NCBI GenBank assembly: GCA_023666425.1
Contig: JAMPCA010000006.1
Coordinates: forward strand, 1-64,000
Origin: Muribaculaceae bacterium
GTDB taxonomy: Bacteria; Bacillota; Clostridia; Lachnospirales; Lachnospiraceae
Direction of reading: 5' to 3'
DNA length: 64,000 bases
Shown here: piece by piece, positions 8,865 to 18,949 of the stretch
Numbering within the stretch: the stretch's first letter is position 1
Layout of the letters: each line of letters opens with the position of its first letter
Notes under the pieces: generated by a model
Told to the model about the DNA's origin: nothing
Databases searched by the model: none
What the model saw: the letters and a program-made list of their open reading frames with translations, nothing else
Position numbers and translations under genes: made by a program

Positions 8865-9934
8865 TACTGGTCTCCTTCCATCATCTGAATAAAGCGGTCA
8901 AACAAAAAGCTGGAATCCTGCGGACCCGGACATGCCTCCGGGTGAAACTGAACCGTAAAAATATTTTTCCCCACATAGGAAAGTCCCTCAATGGTGTTGT
9001 CGTTCACATTGATAAAGGCAGGCCTCGCCACTCTGGGGTCTAAACGGTCCATGTCCACCACATATCCATGATTCTGCGAGGAAATATATACCTTTCCGGT
9101 CGCTATATCCCGCACCGGATGATTGCCGCCCCGATGCCCGTATTTCATTTTATGGGTATCGGCGCCGGTTGCCAGCGCCATGAGCTGATGCCCCAGACAG
9201 ATGGCAAAAATCGGAACGTCGCTGGCGTAGAGCTTTTTCAGCTCCTCAATGACCCCGCCGCACGCCTTCGGGTCTCCCGGTCCGTTGCTCAGCATAATGC
9301 CGTCGGGCTGTGCCTCTAAAATCTCCTCTGCCGGTGTGTGTGCCGGATAGATCGTGACCTGGCAGCCCCTCTCGTTCAGGCAGCGCGCAATATTGTTCTT
9401 CGCGCCGAGGTCGAGAAGCGCGACCTTTTTCCCCCGCCCCTTTAAGACGGACTTCTCGGTGCAGGTCACAAGCTCCACCACATTCCCGGTCGTATATGCC
9501 TTAAGCCTCGGAAGGATTTCGTCCGGCACATAATTCTCATCGGTCGTGATCATGCCGTTCATCGTCCCCTTTTCCCGCAAAAGCTTCGTGAGCGCCCTCG
9601 TATCGATGCCCGCGATTCCCGGAATGTCGTATTTTTTAAGGTAATCCTGAATACTTCCCTCTGCCCTGAAATTGCTGTAGCTGCGGGAAAGCTCCCGGAC
9701 AATATAGCCATCCGGCCACGGACGCGCCGACTCCATGTCCGGCGTAATCCCGTAATTGCCAATCAGCGGGTAGGTCATCACGACCGCCTGCCCGGCGTAA
9801 GATGGGTCTGTGAGCACCTCAAGATATCCCGTCATCGAGGTGTTAAAGACAATCTCGCTGATGACCTCCCGGGTGGAGCCAATGCTCTGTCCTTTGAATA
9901 CCGTCCCGTCCTCCAATATCAAAAACGCTTTCAT
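8864..9934 (-). CDS. carA: Carbamoyl phosphate synthase, small (glutaminase) subunit
   Basis: This is a class I glutamine amidotransferase subunit that releases ammonia from glutamine for CarB. The N-terminal CarA domain starts MKAFLILEDGTVF. The amidotransferase triad is visible as the nucleophile Cys in CLGHQLMALATG and His/Glu in VQFHPEACPG. The start at 9934 matches the usual family N-terminus and has AGGCAGGG upstream. An in-frame ATG at 9976, overlapping the GNAT stop codon as ATGA, would add 14 residues and remains possible. It forms a tight carAB unit. Confidence 0.96.
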   Translation of the reverse strand: MKAFLILEDGTVFKGQSIGSTREVISEIVFNTSMTGYLEVLTDPSYAGQAVVMTYPLIGNYGITPDMESARPWPDGYIVRELSRSYSNFRAEGSIQDYLKKYDIPGIAGIDTRALTKLLREKGTMNGMITTDENYVPDEILPRLKAYTTGNVVELVTCTEKSVLKGRGKKVALLDLGAKNNIARCLNERGCQVTIYPAHTPAEEILEAQPDGIMLSNGPGDPKACGGVIEELKKLYASDVPIFAICLGHQLMALATGADTHKMKYGHRGGNHPVRDIATGKVYISSQNHGYVVDMDRLDPRVARPAFINVNDNTIEGLSYVGKNIFTVQFHPEACPGPQDSSFLFDRFIQMMEGDQ

Positions 9935-9972
9935 TGTTCGCCCTGCCTTTCCATTTCCCTTGTGTTTTCCAG

Positions 9973-10554
9973 TCATACGAGCGTGCTAACTATATAAATC
10001 GCTGCGATGACCATACTTAAACCGAGTCCTCCCACTGTCGTGCCGATGAGCCAGCCTGCGGGAACCGGTTTCGTCGCAAAGTGTACCTCGTGAATCGTCT
10101 TCGCCCGCATGGGCACATAGGACAGTGGATTCCCCGCCCCGCCGTTCTCCATGCCAAATCCCTGATTCTGGAAAAACCGGGACGTCCATGGAGGCATGGC
10201 ATTCACAGTGACGAAAGACAGCCCAAAGCGTTCTCCCGCATAGATCCGCATAGCACGAAGCAGCATTTTTCCATAACCCCGCCGCTGGTAGACGGGAAGC
10301 ACATACAACAGCGTAATATGACCCTCGCGCTGCATGGCGGACATGGCCACCATATGTCCCATCTCAAAGCTTCCCCAGAGCGTAAGCCGTCCCTGCTCCA
10401 TGAGCGTCCGCAGATTTTCCTCCTGCGTATACTCTTCAAAATATGTGATATCCTCCGGCCGCTGCAGCGATCTGCGCAGACAGTAATTAAACACTCCCTG
10501 CGCCAGCTTCACTGCCTCCGGCAGCTCACTTACGGTTAAAACTCTTACATTCAT
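9973..10554 (-). CDS. GNAT acetyltransferase with C-terminal membrane anchor
   Basis: This is a 193-residue GNAT-fold protein. The acetyl-CoA loop region reads LYVLPVYQRRGYGKMLL (about residues 90-107) and the distal motif is TSRFFQNQGFGMENG. The last 30 residues form a hydrophobic helix (WLIGTTVGGLGLSMVIAAIYIV), so the enzyme probably sits on the inner face of the membrane. The substrate is unknown. The gene overlaps recD2 by 4 bases upstream and touches carA downstream, which suggests co-transcription. Confidence 0.8.
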   Translation of the reverse strand: MNVRVLTVSELPEAVKLAQGVFNYCLRRSLQRPEDITYFEEYTQEENLRTLMEQGRLTLWGSFEMGHMVAMSAMQREGHITLLYVLPVYQRRGYGKMLLRAMRIYAGERFGLSFVTVNAMPPWTSRFFQNQGFGMENGGAGNPLSYVPMRAKTIHEVHFATKPVPAGWLIGTTVGGLGLSMVIAAIYIVSTLV

Positions 10555-12779
10555 CCTTCATTCTCCATCAAACGGTTTCTTAAACCGCTGTATCTCTTCT
10601 GCTCCGCATTGTTGACGATCATCTGGTTGAACGTCTCGTCATTCCCTACGATTGTAACACATTTTTTCGCTCTTGTAACCGCTGTATATAATAAATTTCG
10701 ATTCATCAGCATCTGGGGGCCGCTCAAAAGAGGAATTACCACCGCCGGATACTCTGATCCCTGCGATTTGTGAATCGTAATCGCGTAAGCCAGCTCCAGC
10801 TCCTCCAAAAGCTTATAAGGGTACTCCACCCGGCGTCCCTCGTCAAAGGAAATGGTCATGGTCTCCGAAAAATCATTGATTTCCTCGATAATCCCCATAT
10901 CCCCGTTGAAAATGCCCGTGCCTTTATCAATCGCCAGCCCGTACCGGCTTCTGATCTCCCACTCGAGCTGGTAATTGTTCTTCACCTGCATGACCTTATC
11001 CCCCTCCCGGAAAAGCGTGGAGCCGTATTCCCTCTCCCGCTTTCCCTCACCTGGAGGATTCAGGTACATCTGCAAAATCGTGTTCAGGCGCGCCACCCCG
11101 AGAAGCCCCTTGCGCATGGGCGTGAGCACCTGGATATCGTACTCCGTGGCGTCCACAAATCTGGGAAGCTTCTGCTTGACGAGCTGGAGCGTCACATTGA
11201 TGATCTTGTCTGCCTCATAGCGCTTCAAAAAGAAAAAATCCATGCTCTTGTTGTCCAGGGACACCGGCTCGCCCCGGTTAATCCTGTGGGCGTTCACAAT
11301 AATATCGCTGGTGCTTGCCTGTCGGAAGATTTTGGTCAGCTTCACCGTGTGGAAGCGTCCCGAATCAATCATATCCTTTAACACACTGCCGGGTCCCACA
11401 CTGGGCAGCTGGTTCACGTCCCCCACAAGAATGAGACGCGTGCCCGCAACCACCGCCTTTAAAAGCGCGTACATCAGGGATATGTCCACCATCGACATCT
11501 CGTCGATGATGATAACGTCTGTCTCCAGCGGATTCTGCTCATTGCGCTCAAAGCCCGCACTTCCCTCCACACCGCCGTTCAATTCCAGCATCCTGTGGAT
11601 CGTCCTCGCCTCAAATCCCGTCGTCTCGCTCATACGCTTGGCCGCCCGCCCCGTGGGCGCCGCCAGAAAGATATCCATCCCCTCCATCTCAAAATAGCGG
11701 ATAATGGTGTTGATGGTTGTCGTTTTCCCGGTTCCCGGCCCCCCGGTAATGATCAGCAGGCCATTCCGCACTGCCTCCTTCACCGCTTCCGTCTGGAGCC
11801 TGTCCAGATCCAGCTTTGTCTGCTTCTCAATCTGCCGCAGCCGCTCTTCAATCTCGATATCCGGCACATCATAGCTGACGTCGAGCTGCTTTAACATCGT
11901 GGCAGAGTTTGCCTCCATATAAAAAAAGGAGCTGGCGTAGATCTGCGTCACCTCTTCGGCCTGCCGCATAATGATTTTTCGGTCCATCGCCAGATTCATG
12001 TAGTGCCGCTCCACCTGCTCCGGCTCCACCTGCAGAAGCGCGGCCGCCCTCTGCGTCAGCTCCGGCATCGGAAGATAGGTATGCCCCTCCCCCGCCGCCT
12101 GCTGCAGCGCATACAAAATCCCGCTCCGTATGCGGAAGTCGGAATCTGTCCGAATCCCCACCCTTGCAGCGATCTCGTCCGCCGTGCGAAAGCCCACTCC
12201 CTCCACATCATCTGCCATGCGATAGGGATTCTCCCGCAGAATACTATAGATTTCCGCTCCATACGCCTTGTAAATCTTCACCGCAAGAGTGGTGCGGATC
12301 CCGTACTGCTGGAGAAAGAGCATCGCCTGACGCAGATCCTTCTTACTGTTGACCTGGTCGGCAATCTCCATCGCTTTCTTCTCACTGATCCCCTTGATCT
12401 CCGCCAGCCGCTCCGGCTCCTCCTCGATAATGCGAAAGCTGTCCTCCTTAAAACGGCGGACGATCCTTGCCGCCAGCGCCATTCCCACACCCCGGATGGC
12501 TCCCGAGCCAAGATAGCGCTCAATGGCAAGCGCATCCTGCGGCGCTTTTTCCTCAAAGCTCTCCACTTTAAACTGGCGGCCATAGGTGGGATGGTCGGTA
12601 AATTCCCCGTGAGCCTCCATGCTTTCGCCCTCCACAACATCAGAAAATACACCGACACAGGTAAGCTCCTCCTCTTCACAGATGAGCACCAGCACGGTGT
12701 ATCCATTTTCTGCATTGCGATATATAATATGGTCTACATAACCACAAATTGTCTCTTGTTCTCTCTCCCGGCTATTCAA
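10551..12779 (-). CDS. recD2: RecD2-type ATP-dependent DNA helicase
   Basis: This 742-residue SF1B 5'-3' helicase belongs to the RecD2 branch that works without RecBC. The N-terminal region carries an OB-like segment and helix-hairpin-helix repeats (IRGVGMALAARIV, IKGISEKKAMEIA, VEGVGFRTADEIA). The helicase core has Walker A GGPGTGKTTT (near residue 345), Walker B IIDEMSMVD, motif III VGDVNQLPSVGPG and the C-terminal motif AYAITIHKSQGSEYP. It likely acts in replication-fork or mismatch-associated repair. It overlaps the rod-protein gene upstream by 8 bases and the GNAT downstream by 4. Confidence 0.95.
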   Translation of the reverse strand: MNSREREQETICGYVDHIIYRNAENGYTVLVLICEEEELTCVGVFSDVVEGESMEAHGEFTDHPTYGRQFKVESFEEKAPQDALAIERYLGSGAIRGVGMALAARIVRRFKEDSFRIIEEEPERLAEIKGISEKKAMEIADQVNSKKDLRQAMLFLQQYGIRTTLAVKIYKAYGAEIYSILRENPYRMADDVEGVGFRTADEIAARVGIRTDSDFRIRSGILYALQQAAGEGHTYLPMPELTQRAAALLQVEPEQVERHYMNLAMDRKIIMRQAEEVTQIYASSFFYMEANSATMLKQLDVSYDVPDIEIEERLRQIEKQTKLDLDRLQTEAVKEAVRNGLLIITGGPGTGKTTTINTIIRYFEMEGMDIFLAAPTGRAAKRMSETTGFEARTIHRMLELNGGVEGSAGFERNEQNPLETDVIIIDEMSMVDISLMYALLKAVVAGTRLILVGDVNQLPSVGPGSVLKDMIDSGRFHTVKLTKIFRQASTSDIIVNAHRINRGEPVSLDNKSMDFFFLKRYEADKIINVTLQLVKQKLPRFVDATEYDIQVLTPMRKGLLGVARLNTILQMYLNPPGEGKREREYGSTLFREGDKVMQVKNNYQLEWEIRSRYGLAIDKGTGIFNGDMGIIEEINDFSETMTISFDEGRRVEYPYKLLEELELAYAITIHKSQGSEYPAVVIPLLSGPQMLMNRNLLYTAVTRAKKCVTIVGNDETFNQMIVNNAEQKRYSGLRNRLMENEG

Positions 12780-13119
12780 TGTTGTAGTTTCTCTTCATCT
12801 GCTCATAAAGCTGCTGTGTCAGGTTCTCTCCCACCTGATCCACGACAATGTCTGCGACCATCTCGATCGCCTTATCCATGTATATATCCTTATACTGGGA
12901 CATCGTAGAATCTTCGTCCTCGTCGTCGAAGCTCTCCTTGACCTCCTTTAACATCTGCTCCACAAAATAGGATTCGAAATCCTTGATGGCAGACTTAAAC
13001 TCCGCCTCCGTGGAATCTGCGGATATATTTTTGAGCGTACTCTGCAGCGAGTTCGCAGAAGCCGCTCCCGCACTCGTCTGCGCATTGCTGTATGTAGAAG
13101 AAATATTCGCTAAATCCAT
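12772..13119 (-). CDS. Flagellar rod assembly protein, FlgJ N-domain type
   Basis: This 115-residue protein matches the N-terminal rod-binding domain of FlgJ (FESYFVEQMLKEVKESF, then YKDIYMDKAIEMVADIVV near the end). It lacks the muramidase half found in proteobacterial FlgJ, as is usual in Firmicutes. It probably caps or stabilises rod subunits in the cell envelope. It lies 22 bases after flgG, in the order flgF-flgG-rod protein, and overlaps recD2, which ties a repair helicase to a flagellar operon. Confidence 0.85.
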   Translation of the reverse strand: MDLANISSTYSNAQTSAGAASANSLQSTLKNISADSTEAEFKSAIKDFESYFVEQMLKEVKESFDDEDEDSTMSQYKDIYMDKAIEMVADIVVDQVGENLTQQLYEQMKRNYNIE

Positions 13120-13141
13120 CTATGTCTCCTCCTCAGTTCCT

Positions 13142-13963
13142 TTAACGCTTCAACTGGTTCGCCGTATCCAGCATGGAATCCGCCGTCTGGATTGCCTTGG
13201 AATTCAGCTCATAGGCGCGCTGTGCGATGATCATGTTGACCATCTCGTCCGCCACCTGCACATTGGAGGCCTCCAGCCACTTATGGTGCACCTTGCTGAG
13301 CTTTAATCCCGGCGTCGTACCCTCCTGCATGGGATTGCCCGAGGCAGGGGTCGCCATCAGCTTCGTAGAAGAAAGCTTCTCAAGGCCGGCCGGATTATTA
13401 AACTGGTAAATGCCAAAGAACTGGTTCAGCGAAATCACATTGCCCGTGGTCTGATCCTTGTAGGAAATCGACCCGTTCTTGCCGAACACCATGGACTCGG
13501 AGCTGACGCCCTCGGGTACCACAATCTCATTCCCCTCTCTGTCAAGCACCGGACACCCTTCGGAATCCGCAAGAATCGTCCTGCCATCGGCGGTGATGCT
13601 CCATGTGAAGGCGCCGCTTCTGGTATAGTAGGTCTCTCCGTCGATGTCCCGCACTGCAAAAAAGCCGTCTCCCTCAATGGCAAAATCTGTATCAATCTCT
13701 GTATTGGTCAGAGATCCCTGCGTATACATGGACATGGTCGCCGCAACACGCGTTCCCAGACCCACCTGCGCGCCGACCGGCTTCTGCTCACCGTTGGCCG
13801 TAGTGGTTCTCGTCTGGAGCGTCTGGTATAAGAGAGACTTGAACTCTGTCCGCTCCGCCTTAAAACCCGTGGTATTTACATTCGATAAATTGTTGGCAAT
13901 GGTATCTACGTTTGTCTGCTCCGCAATCATTCCCGTGGCTGCGGTATAAAGTGCTCGCATCAT
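13142..13963 (-). CDS. flgG: Flagellar basal-body rod protein FlgG (FlhP-like)
   Basis: This 273-residue protein of the rod/hook/filament axial family has the N-terminal signature MRALYTAATGMIAEQ...NNLSNVNTTGFK and the conserved coiled C-terminus VQVADEMVNMIIAQRAYELN. The central domain includes AIEGDGFFAV and YTRSGAFTWS, typical of distal rod FlgG. It is exported by the flagellar type III apparatus and builds the distal rod. It follows the flgF-like gene after 43 bases. The Bacillus subtilis counterparts beside mbl are called flhO and flhP. Confidence 0.9.
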   Translation of the reverse strand: MMRALYTAATGMIAEQTNVDTIANNLSNVNTTGFKAERTEFKSLLYQTLQTRTTTANGEQKPVGAQVGLGTRVAATMSMYTQGSLTNTEIDTDFAIEGDGFFAVRDIDGETYYTRSGAFTWSITADGRTILADSEGCPVLDREGNEIVVPEGVSSESMVFGKNGSISYKDQTTGNVISLNQFFGIYQFNNPAGLEKLSSTKLMATPASGNPMQEGTTPGLKLSKVHHKWLEASNVQVADEMVNMIIAQRAYELNSKAIQTADSMLDTANQLKR

Positions 13964-14006
13964 AAGGCTTTCCCTCCTCTGTCAATCACTGTCAAAATGA
14001 ATCTCC

Positions 14007-14810
14007 CTAAGAAATCCGTCCTACACTGTTACATGCTTTTTCCAATGTACTGTCAATAGAGGTGATGACCTTCTGCCCCGCCTCGTATGCGCGCTGGATC
14101 GTAATCATATTCACCATCTCATTGATGACATTGACGTTGGATGTCTCCAGCACTCCCTGCTCGATTTTTGCATCGGTAGGGATGCGGTTGCCGCCATCGA
14201 GCAGATTGTAGAGGTTCTCCCCGTATTTTTCTATGTAATCGTAATTGTCAATGTCGGTCAGTCCAATCGTTCCCACGATCTGGTCATTCTGGATAATATA
14301 TCCAAGCTTGTTGACCTTGATCTCCGCATTCGGATCCAGCCGGATAAAATTCGCCTCATTCGGATCGCCGTTCGCCGCCCCCGTGGCATTCAGGACATAG
14401 TCGCCGTCCTTTGTCACAAGATAGCCATCTGTATTCACGGTAAAACAGCCGTCCCTCGTGTACTTCACCGTCGTATTTCCCTGCTTATCGGTAAATGCTA
14501 TCGCAAAAAATCCGCTTCCGTCAATCGCAAAATCCGTGGGATTGTCCGTCACCTCAAAGCTTCCCGGGGAGTAGTCCGTGTAGACCTGCCCCAGGTGGAC
14601 GCTGTAAGAGATCTCACCGATATTCCGTGCAATTCCATAGTCAGAGGTGTCTTTCAGCTTCACCGCCATCGCATCCGCAAAGGTACGGGAAGTCGTCCCC
14701 TCCTTCTTGTAGCCTGTGGTATCCGCATTCGCGAGATTGTTCGCCAGAATGTCCAGACGCTTCATCTCCGTCACCATTCCGGTATGTGCGGTATATAAGC
14801 CCTTAACCAT
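14007..14810 (-). CDS. flgF: Flagellar basal-body rod protein FlgF (FlhO-like)
   Basis: This 267-residue axial-family rod protein has N-terminus MVKGLYTAHTGMVTEMKRL followed by NNLANADTTGYKKEG. The central segment is AIDGSGFFAIAF and the C-terminal signature is VNVINEMVNMITIQRAYEAGQK. It is the paralogue of the next gene and is assigned to the proximal rod by gene order, so F and G could be swapped. No flagellar switch or export gene lies in the window, so the rest of the regulon is elsewhere. Confidence 0.88.
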   Translation of the reverse strand: MVKGLYTAHTGMVTEMKRLDILANNLANADTTGYKKEGTTSRTFADAMAVKLKDTSDYGIARNIGEISYSVHLGQVYTDYSPGSFEVTDNPTDFAIDGSGFFAIAFTDKQGNTTVKYTRDGCFTVNTDGYLVTKDGDYVLNATGAANGDPNEANFIRLDPNAEIKVNKLGYIIQNDQIVGTIGLTDIDNYDYIEKYGENLYNLLDGGNRIPTDAKIEQGVLETSNVNVINEMVNMITIQRAYEAGQKVITSIDSTLEKACNSVGRIS

Positions 14811-14925
14811 AGATTTCTCCCTTCAAATATACTTTAGAATTATATCGGCATTTATTCTTCAAAGCTTAACTGGAAAATACTGCCGGATATCTGCCTGATC
14901 CTCTTATTATAAAGAAGGCTTCCCT

Positions 14926-15921
14926 CTACTCGTCATCCCTCTTCCCGGCGAGGAACTCTACATATTTTCCGGTTCCAATCGCCACGCAGGTCATCGGATG
15001 CTCCGCCGTCATCGTATTGATGCCGGTCTTATCCTCGATCAGCTCCTCCAGTCCACGCAGCAGGGCTCCGCCTCCTGTCAGAACAATCCCACGGTCCGCC
15101 ACATCTGCCGCCAGCTCCGGCGGAGTCTTCTCAAGAACGGAATGCACTGCCTCGACAATCTGCAGGGTCGGCTCACGAAGCGCCTCCCCGGTCTCCTCAG
15201 AGGTCACGGAAATCGTCCTCGGCAGACCCGTCACCAGATTCCGCCCGCGCACGTCCATCGTATCATTCTGGGGCAGCGGGTAGCAGGTTCCAATCTTAAT
15301 TTTGATATCCTCTGCGGTGCGCTCACCGATCAGAAGATTGTGCTTTTTTCTCATATAGCGCACCAGCGCCTCGTCAAAATCATCTCCCGCAATCTTTACA
15401 GAGGTGCTGACTACGGAACCTCCCAGAGAGATCACCGCAATATCCGAGGTGCCGCCCCCGATATCCACGATCATATTCCCGCAGGGTCTTGCGATATCGA
15501 TGCCTGCGCCGATCGCCGCCGCGATGGGCTCCTCGATAATCTCCACCTCCCTGGCTCCCGCCTGATAGGTCGCATCCTCCACGGCCTTCTTCTCCACCTC
15601 GGTCACGCCGCTGGGCACGCAGACGCTGATCCTCGGCTTGCGAAAGCTCTTCTTCCCGAGCGCCTTGGAAATAAAATACTTGATCATCTTCTCTGTCACG
15701 GTGTAGTCAGAGATCACACCCTGACGCAGCGGACGAACCGCCACAATGTTGCCCGGCGTCCTTCCGAGCATCAGGCGCGCCTCCTCGCCGATCGCCTTAA
15801 TCTTATTCGTATCACGGTCAAAAGCAACCACAGATGGCTCCTTTAACACGACTCCTTTGCCTTTGATATATACTAAAATACTCGCGGTACCTAAATCAAT
15901 TCCGATATCTGATCCGATCAT
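14926..15921 (-). CDS. mbl: MreB/Mbl family actin-like rod-shape protein
   Basis: This 331-residue bacterial actin has the phosphate 1 loop IGIDLGTASILVYIKGKG, phosphate 2 loop IVDIGGGTSDIAVISLGG and adenosine loop GIVLTGGGALLRGLEEL. It polymerises under the membrane and guides lateral wall synthesis. Assignment to the Mbl branch rests on neighbours: an mbl-flhO-flhP order is known in Bacillus. It is the first gene after the promoter at 16018-16045, and flgF starts 115 bases downstream. Confidence 0.9.
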   Translation of the reverse strand: MIGSDIGIDLGTASILVYIKGKGVVLKEPSVVAFDRDTNKIKAIGEEARLMLGRTPGNIVAVRPLRQGVISDYTVTEKMIKYFISKALGKKSFRKPRISVCVPSGVTEVEKKAVEDATYQAGAREVEIIEEPIAAAIGAGIDIARPCGNMIVDIGGGTSDIAVISLGGSVVSTSVKIAGDDFDEALVRYMRKKHNLLIGERTAEDIKIKIGTCYPLPQNDTMDVRGRNLVTGLPRTISVTSEETGEALREPTLQIVEAVHSVLEKTPPELAADVADRGIVLTGGGALLRGLEELIEDKTGINTMTAEHPMTCVAIGTGKYVEFLAGKRDDE

Positions 15922-16017
15922 CCTCTATGTCCCTTTCCATTTCTACTATATACTTTATCCCGGTTCCGCGCATAAGCGCAAAACCGCAGTTAATCATATT
16001 TTGATACATACAGTATC

Positions 16018-16045
16018 ATTATATACAATAAATTCCATTTTTCAA
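16018..16045 (-). promoter_or_regulatory. Promoter of mbl and the rod-gene cluster
   Basis: On the minus strand TTGAAA (16040-16045), a 16-base spacer and TATAAT (16018-16023) form a sigma-A promoter about 95 bases before the mbl start. An imperfect palindrome GATACTGTATGTATC lies just downstream of the -10 box, where a repressor could bind. Confidence 0.6.
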
Positions 16046-16092
16046 ACATTTTTTTCGGAAGATAAAGGTTTTACCGGTTTTTTCATAAAAAT

Positions 16093-18927
16093 TTAAGAAA
16101 TATAGGGTTTTAAAAACTGTCCCGTATAGGACTCTGGTACGAGACACACCTCCTCCGGGGTTCCCCGGGCAATGACGGTTCCGCCGCCGTCGCCGCCCTC
16201 CGGCCCCATGTCAATGATATAATCCGCGGTCTTGATCACATCCAGATTGTGCTCGATCACCACGACCGTATTGCCGCCCTCTGAGAGCTTGCGCAGAATC
16301 TCTACCAGCTTGTGCACATCTGCAAAATGCAGGCCTGTCGTGGGCTCGTCCAGCACATAGATCGTCTTTCCGGTTCCCCTGCGGCTGAGCTCGGTCGCCA
16401 GCTTGATCCGCTGTGCCTCTCCGCCGGAGAGCTCTGTGGAGGGCTGTCCCAGCTTAATATAGGAAAGACCTACATCGTAGAGCGTCTGGATCTTGCGCAG
16501 GATGGACGGCACATTTTTGAAGAAATCCAGCGCCTCCTCCACGGTCATATCCAGCACATCGTAAATGCTTTTTCCCTTGTATTTAACCTCCAGCGTCTCT
16601 CTGTTATACCGCCTGCCGCCACAGACCTCGCAGGGCACATATACGTCGGGAAGAAAATGCATTTCGATTTTCAGAATCCCGTCGCCGCTGCAGGCCTCGC
16701 ACCGTCCTCCCTTCACGTTAAAGCTGAAACGTCCTTTCTTATAGCCTCTCGCCTTCGCCTCCGCCGTGGATGCAAACAGATCGCGAATCATGTCGAATAC
16801 GCCGGTATAGGTGGCAGGATTCGAGCGCGGCGTCCGGCCGATGGGAGACTGGTCGATATCAATGATCTTATCCAGCTGCTCCAGCCCCAGTATATCATCA
16901 TGCTCTCCCGGAATACAGCGCGCCCGGTTTAAGCTTCTCGCCAGATGCTTGTACAAAATCTCGTTGGTGAGGGAGCTTTTTCCTGAACCGGATACCCCGG
17001 TGACGCAGGTCATAATTCCAAGGGGAATCTCCACATCAATATTTTTTAAATTGTTCTCCCGCGCGCCTTTGATGGTGATATATCCCGTAGGCCTGCGCCG
17101 CTCCCCCGGCACCGGAATCTTCTTCCTTCCGCTCAGATAATCCCCGGTAATGGATCTTCTGCACTTCATAATGTCCGCCGCCGTACCCACGGCAATCACC
17201 TCGCCACCGTGTACGCCGGCCTCCGGCCCGATATCCACTATATAATCCGCGGCGCGCATCGTATCCTCATCGTGCTCCACCACAATCAGAGTATTCCCCA
17301 GATCTTTCAAATTCATAAGCGCGCGCAGCAGCTTATCGTTGTCCCGCTGATGCAGGCCGATGCTGGGCTCGTCCAGGATATAGGCGACGCCCACCAGGCC
17401 TGAGCCGATCTGCGTGGCCAGACGGATGCGCTGTGCCTCTCCGCCGGAGAGACTTGCGGTGGCTCTGGTCAGCGTCAGGTATTCCAGTCCTACCTCCTGC
17501 AAAAAGCCAACCCTCGCACGAATCTCCTTTAATATCTGTTCTCCGATATAGCGCTGCTGGTCGCTCAGCTCCATCTGCTGTAAAAAATCCATCAGCTCCC
17601 TGACTGACATCGAGGTGATCTCGTAAATATTCTGGCCGCTGACCGTCACCGCAAGAGAGGATTTTTTCAGTCTCTGTCCCCCGCACTCTGCGCAGGGCGT
17701 AATCCGCATAAACTGCTCATACTCCTGCTTCATGGTCTCCGAGCCGGTCTCCCGGTAACGCCGCTCCATATTGCGGATAAGCCCCTCCCAGTTCAGGTCA
17801 TAGACGCCCACCCCGCGCTGCCCTTTGTAATGTACCTTGAGAATCCGTCCGTCACCGCCATGGATCAGCATGTGGCGTATCTCTTTCGGAAGTTCCCTGT
17901 AGGGCGTATCCAGCGAAAAACCATAGCCCTCCGCCAGCGCGCGAAGGGTCGCGTTGGTATAGCTGGAAGGGTCTGTGCTGGACTGCCAGCCCATTGCCTG
18001 GATTGCCCCTTCCGAGAGCGCGAGCTTTTTATCCGGTATCATCAGCTCCTCATCAAACTCCATCTTATAGCCAAGGCCGTAGCAGACCGGACATGCCCCA
18101 AAGGGATTGTTAAAGGAGAAGCTTCTCGGCTCCACCTCATCGATGCTGATTCCACAGTCCGGGCAGGCAAAATTCTGGGAAAAATTCATCTGCTCCCCGT
18201 CAATAATATCCACGATTGCGCTGCCCTCGGAGAGTTCAAATACATTCTCCAGTGAATCCGCGAGACGCTTTTCGATCCCCTCTTTAATCACCAGCCGGTC
18301 CACCACAATATCAATATTGTGCTTGATATTTTTTTCCAGCGGAATCTCCTCGGACAGCTCATAGAGACTGCCGTCCACGATCACCCGGACATAGCCGCTC
18401 TTTTTGGCTTTTTCGAAAAGCTTCTGGTGCTCGCCCTTGCGCCCCCTTACCACCGGGGCGAGAATCTGTATCCGCGTCCGCTCCGGCAATGCCATAATCG
18501 CATCCACCATCTGGTCTATGGTCTGCTTTGTGATTGCCCGCCCGCATTTCGGACAATGCGGAATTCCGATGCGGGCATACAGCAGACGAAAATAATCATA
18601 GATTTCCGTAACTGTCCCCACGGTGGAACGGGGATTGCGGTTCGTGGACTTCTGGTCAATCGAGATGGCCGGGGGAAGTCCCTCAATGGATTCCACATTC
18701 GGCTTTTCCATCTGTCCCAGAAACTGTCTCGCATAAGAAGAGAGGGATTCCATATAGCGCCGCTGTCCTTCTGCATAAATGGTGTCAAATGCCAGCGAGG
18801 ATTTCCCGGAACCGGAAAGCCCCGTCAGAACCACAAACTCATCCCTTGGAATATCAATGTCGATTGATTTGAGATTATGCTCTCCCGCTCCCCGTATCTT
18901 AATATATTTTCGTGCCTTTTTTGCCAT
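16093..18927 (-). CDS. uvrA: UvrABC excision repair protein UvrA
   Basis: This 944-residue ABC-type DNA damage sensor has two nucleotide-binding halves: Walker [14 protein letters not shown] (about 36) with signature [13 protein letters not shown], and Walker [14 protein letters not shown] (about 645) with signature [13 protein letters not shown]. Zinc-binding pairs are seen at CPKC, CPDC with CPVC, and CEAC with CEVC. It loads UvrB at bulky lesions. It starts 22 bases after the uvrB stop codon, forming a uvrBA operon that probably shares the SOS-type control upstream of uvrB. Confidence 0.98.
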   Translation of the reverse strand: MAKKARKYIKIRGAGEHNLKSIDIDIPRDEFVVLTGLSGSGKSSLAFDTIYAEGQRRYMESLSSYARQFLGQMEKPNVESIEGLPPAISIDQKSTNRNPRSTVGTVTEIYDYFRLLYARIGIPHCPKCGRAITKQTIDQMVDAIMALPERTRIQILAPVVRGRKGEHQKLFEKAKKSGYVRVIVDGSLYELSEEIPLEKNIKHNIDIVVDRLVIKEGIEKRLADSLENVFELSEGSAIVDIIDGEQMNFSQNFACPDCGISIDEVEPRSFSFNNPFGACPVCYGLGYKMEFDEELMIPDKKLALSEGAIQAMGWQSSTDPSSYTNATLRALAEGYGFSLDTPYRELPKEIRHMLIHGGDGRILKVHYKGQRGVGVYDLNWEGLIRNMERRYRETGSETMKQEYEQFMRITPCAECGGQRLKKSSLAVTVSGQNIYEITSMSVRELMDFLQQMELSDQQRYIGEQILKEIRARVGFLQEVGLEYLTLTRATASLSGGEAQRIRLATQIGSGLVGVAYILDEPSIGLHQRDNDKLLRALMNLKDLGNTLIVVEHDEDTMRAADYIVDIGPEAGVHGGEVIAVGTAADIMKCRRSITGDYLSGRKKIPVPGERRRPTGYITIKGARENNLKNIDVEIPLGIMTCVTGVSGSGKSSLTNEILYKHLARSLNRARCIPGEHDDILGLEQLDKIIDIDQSPIGRTPRSNPATYTGVFDMIRDLFASTAEAKARGYKKGRFSFNVKGGRCEACSGDGILKIEMHFLPDVYVPCEVCGGRRYNRETLEVKYKGKSIYDVLDMTVEEALDFFKNVPSILRKIQTLYDVGLSYIKLGQPSTELSGGEAQRIKLATELSRRGTGKTIYVLDEPTTGLHFADVHKLVEILRKLSEGGNTVVVIEHNLDVIKTADYIIDMGPEGGDGGGTVIARGTPEEVCLVPESYTGQFLKPYIS

Positions 18928-18949
18928 TTTTTCTTCCTGCCTTTATCCT

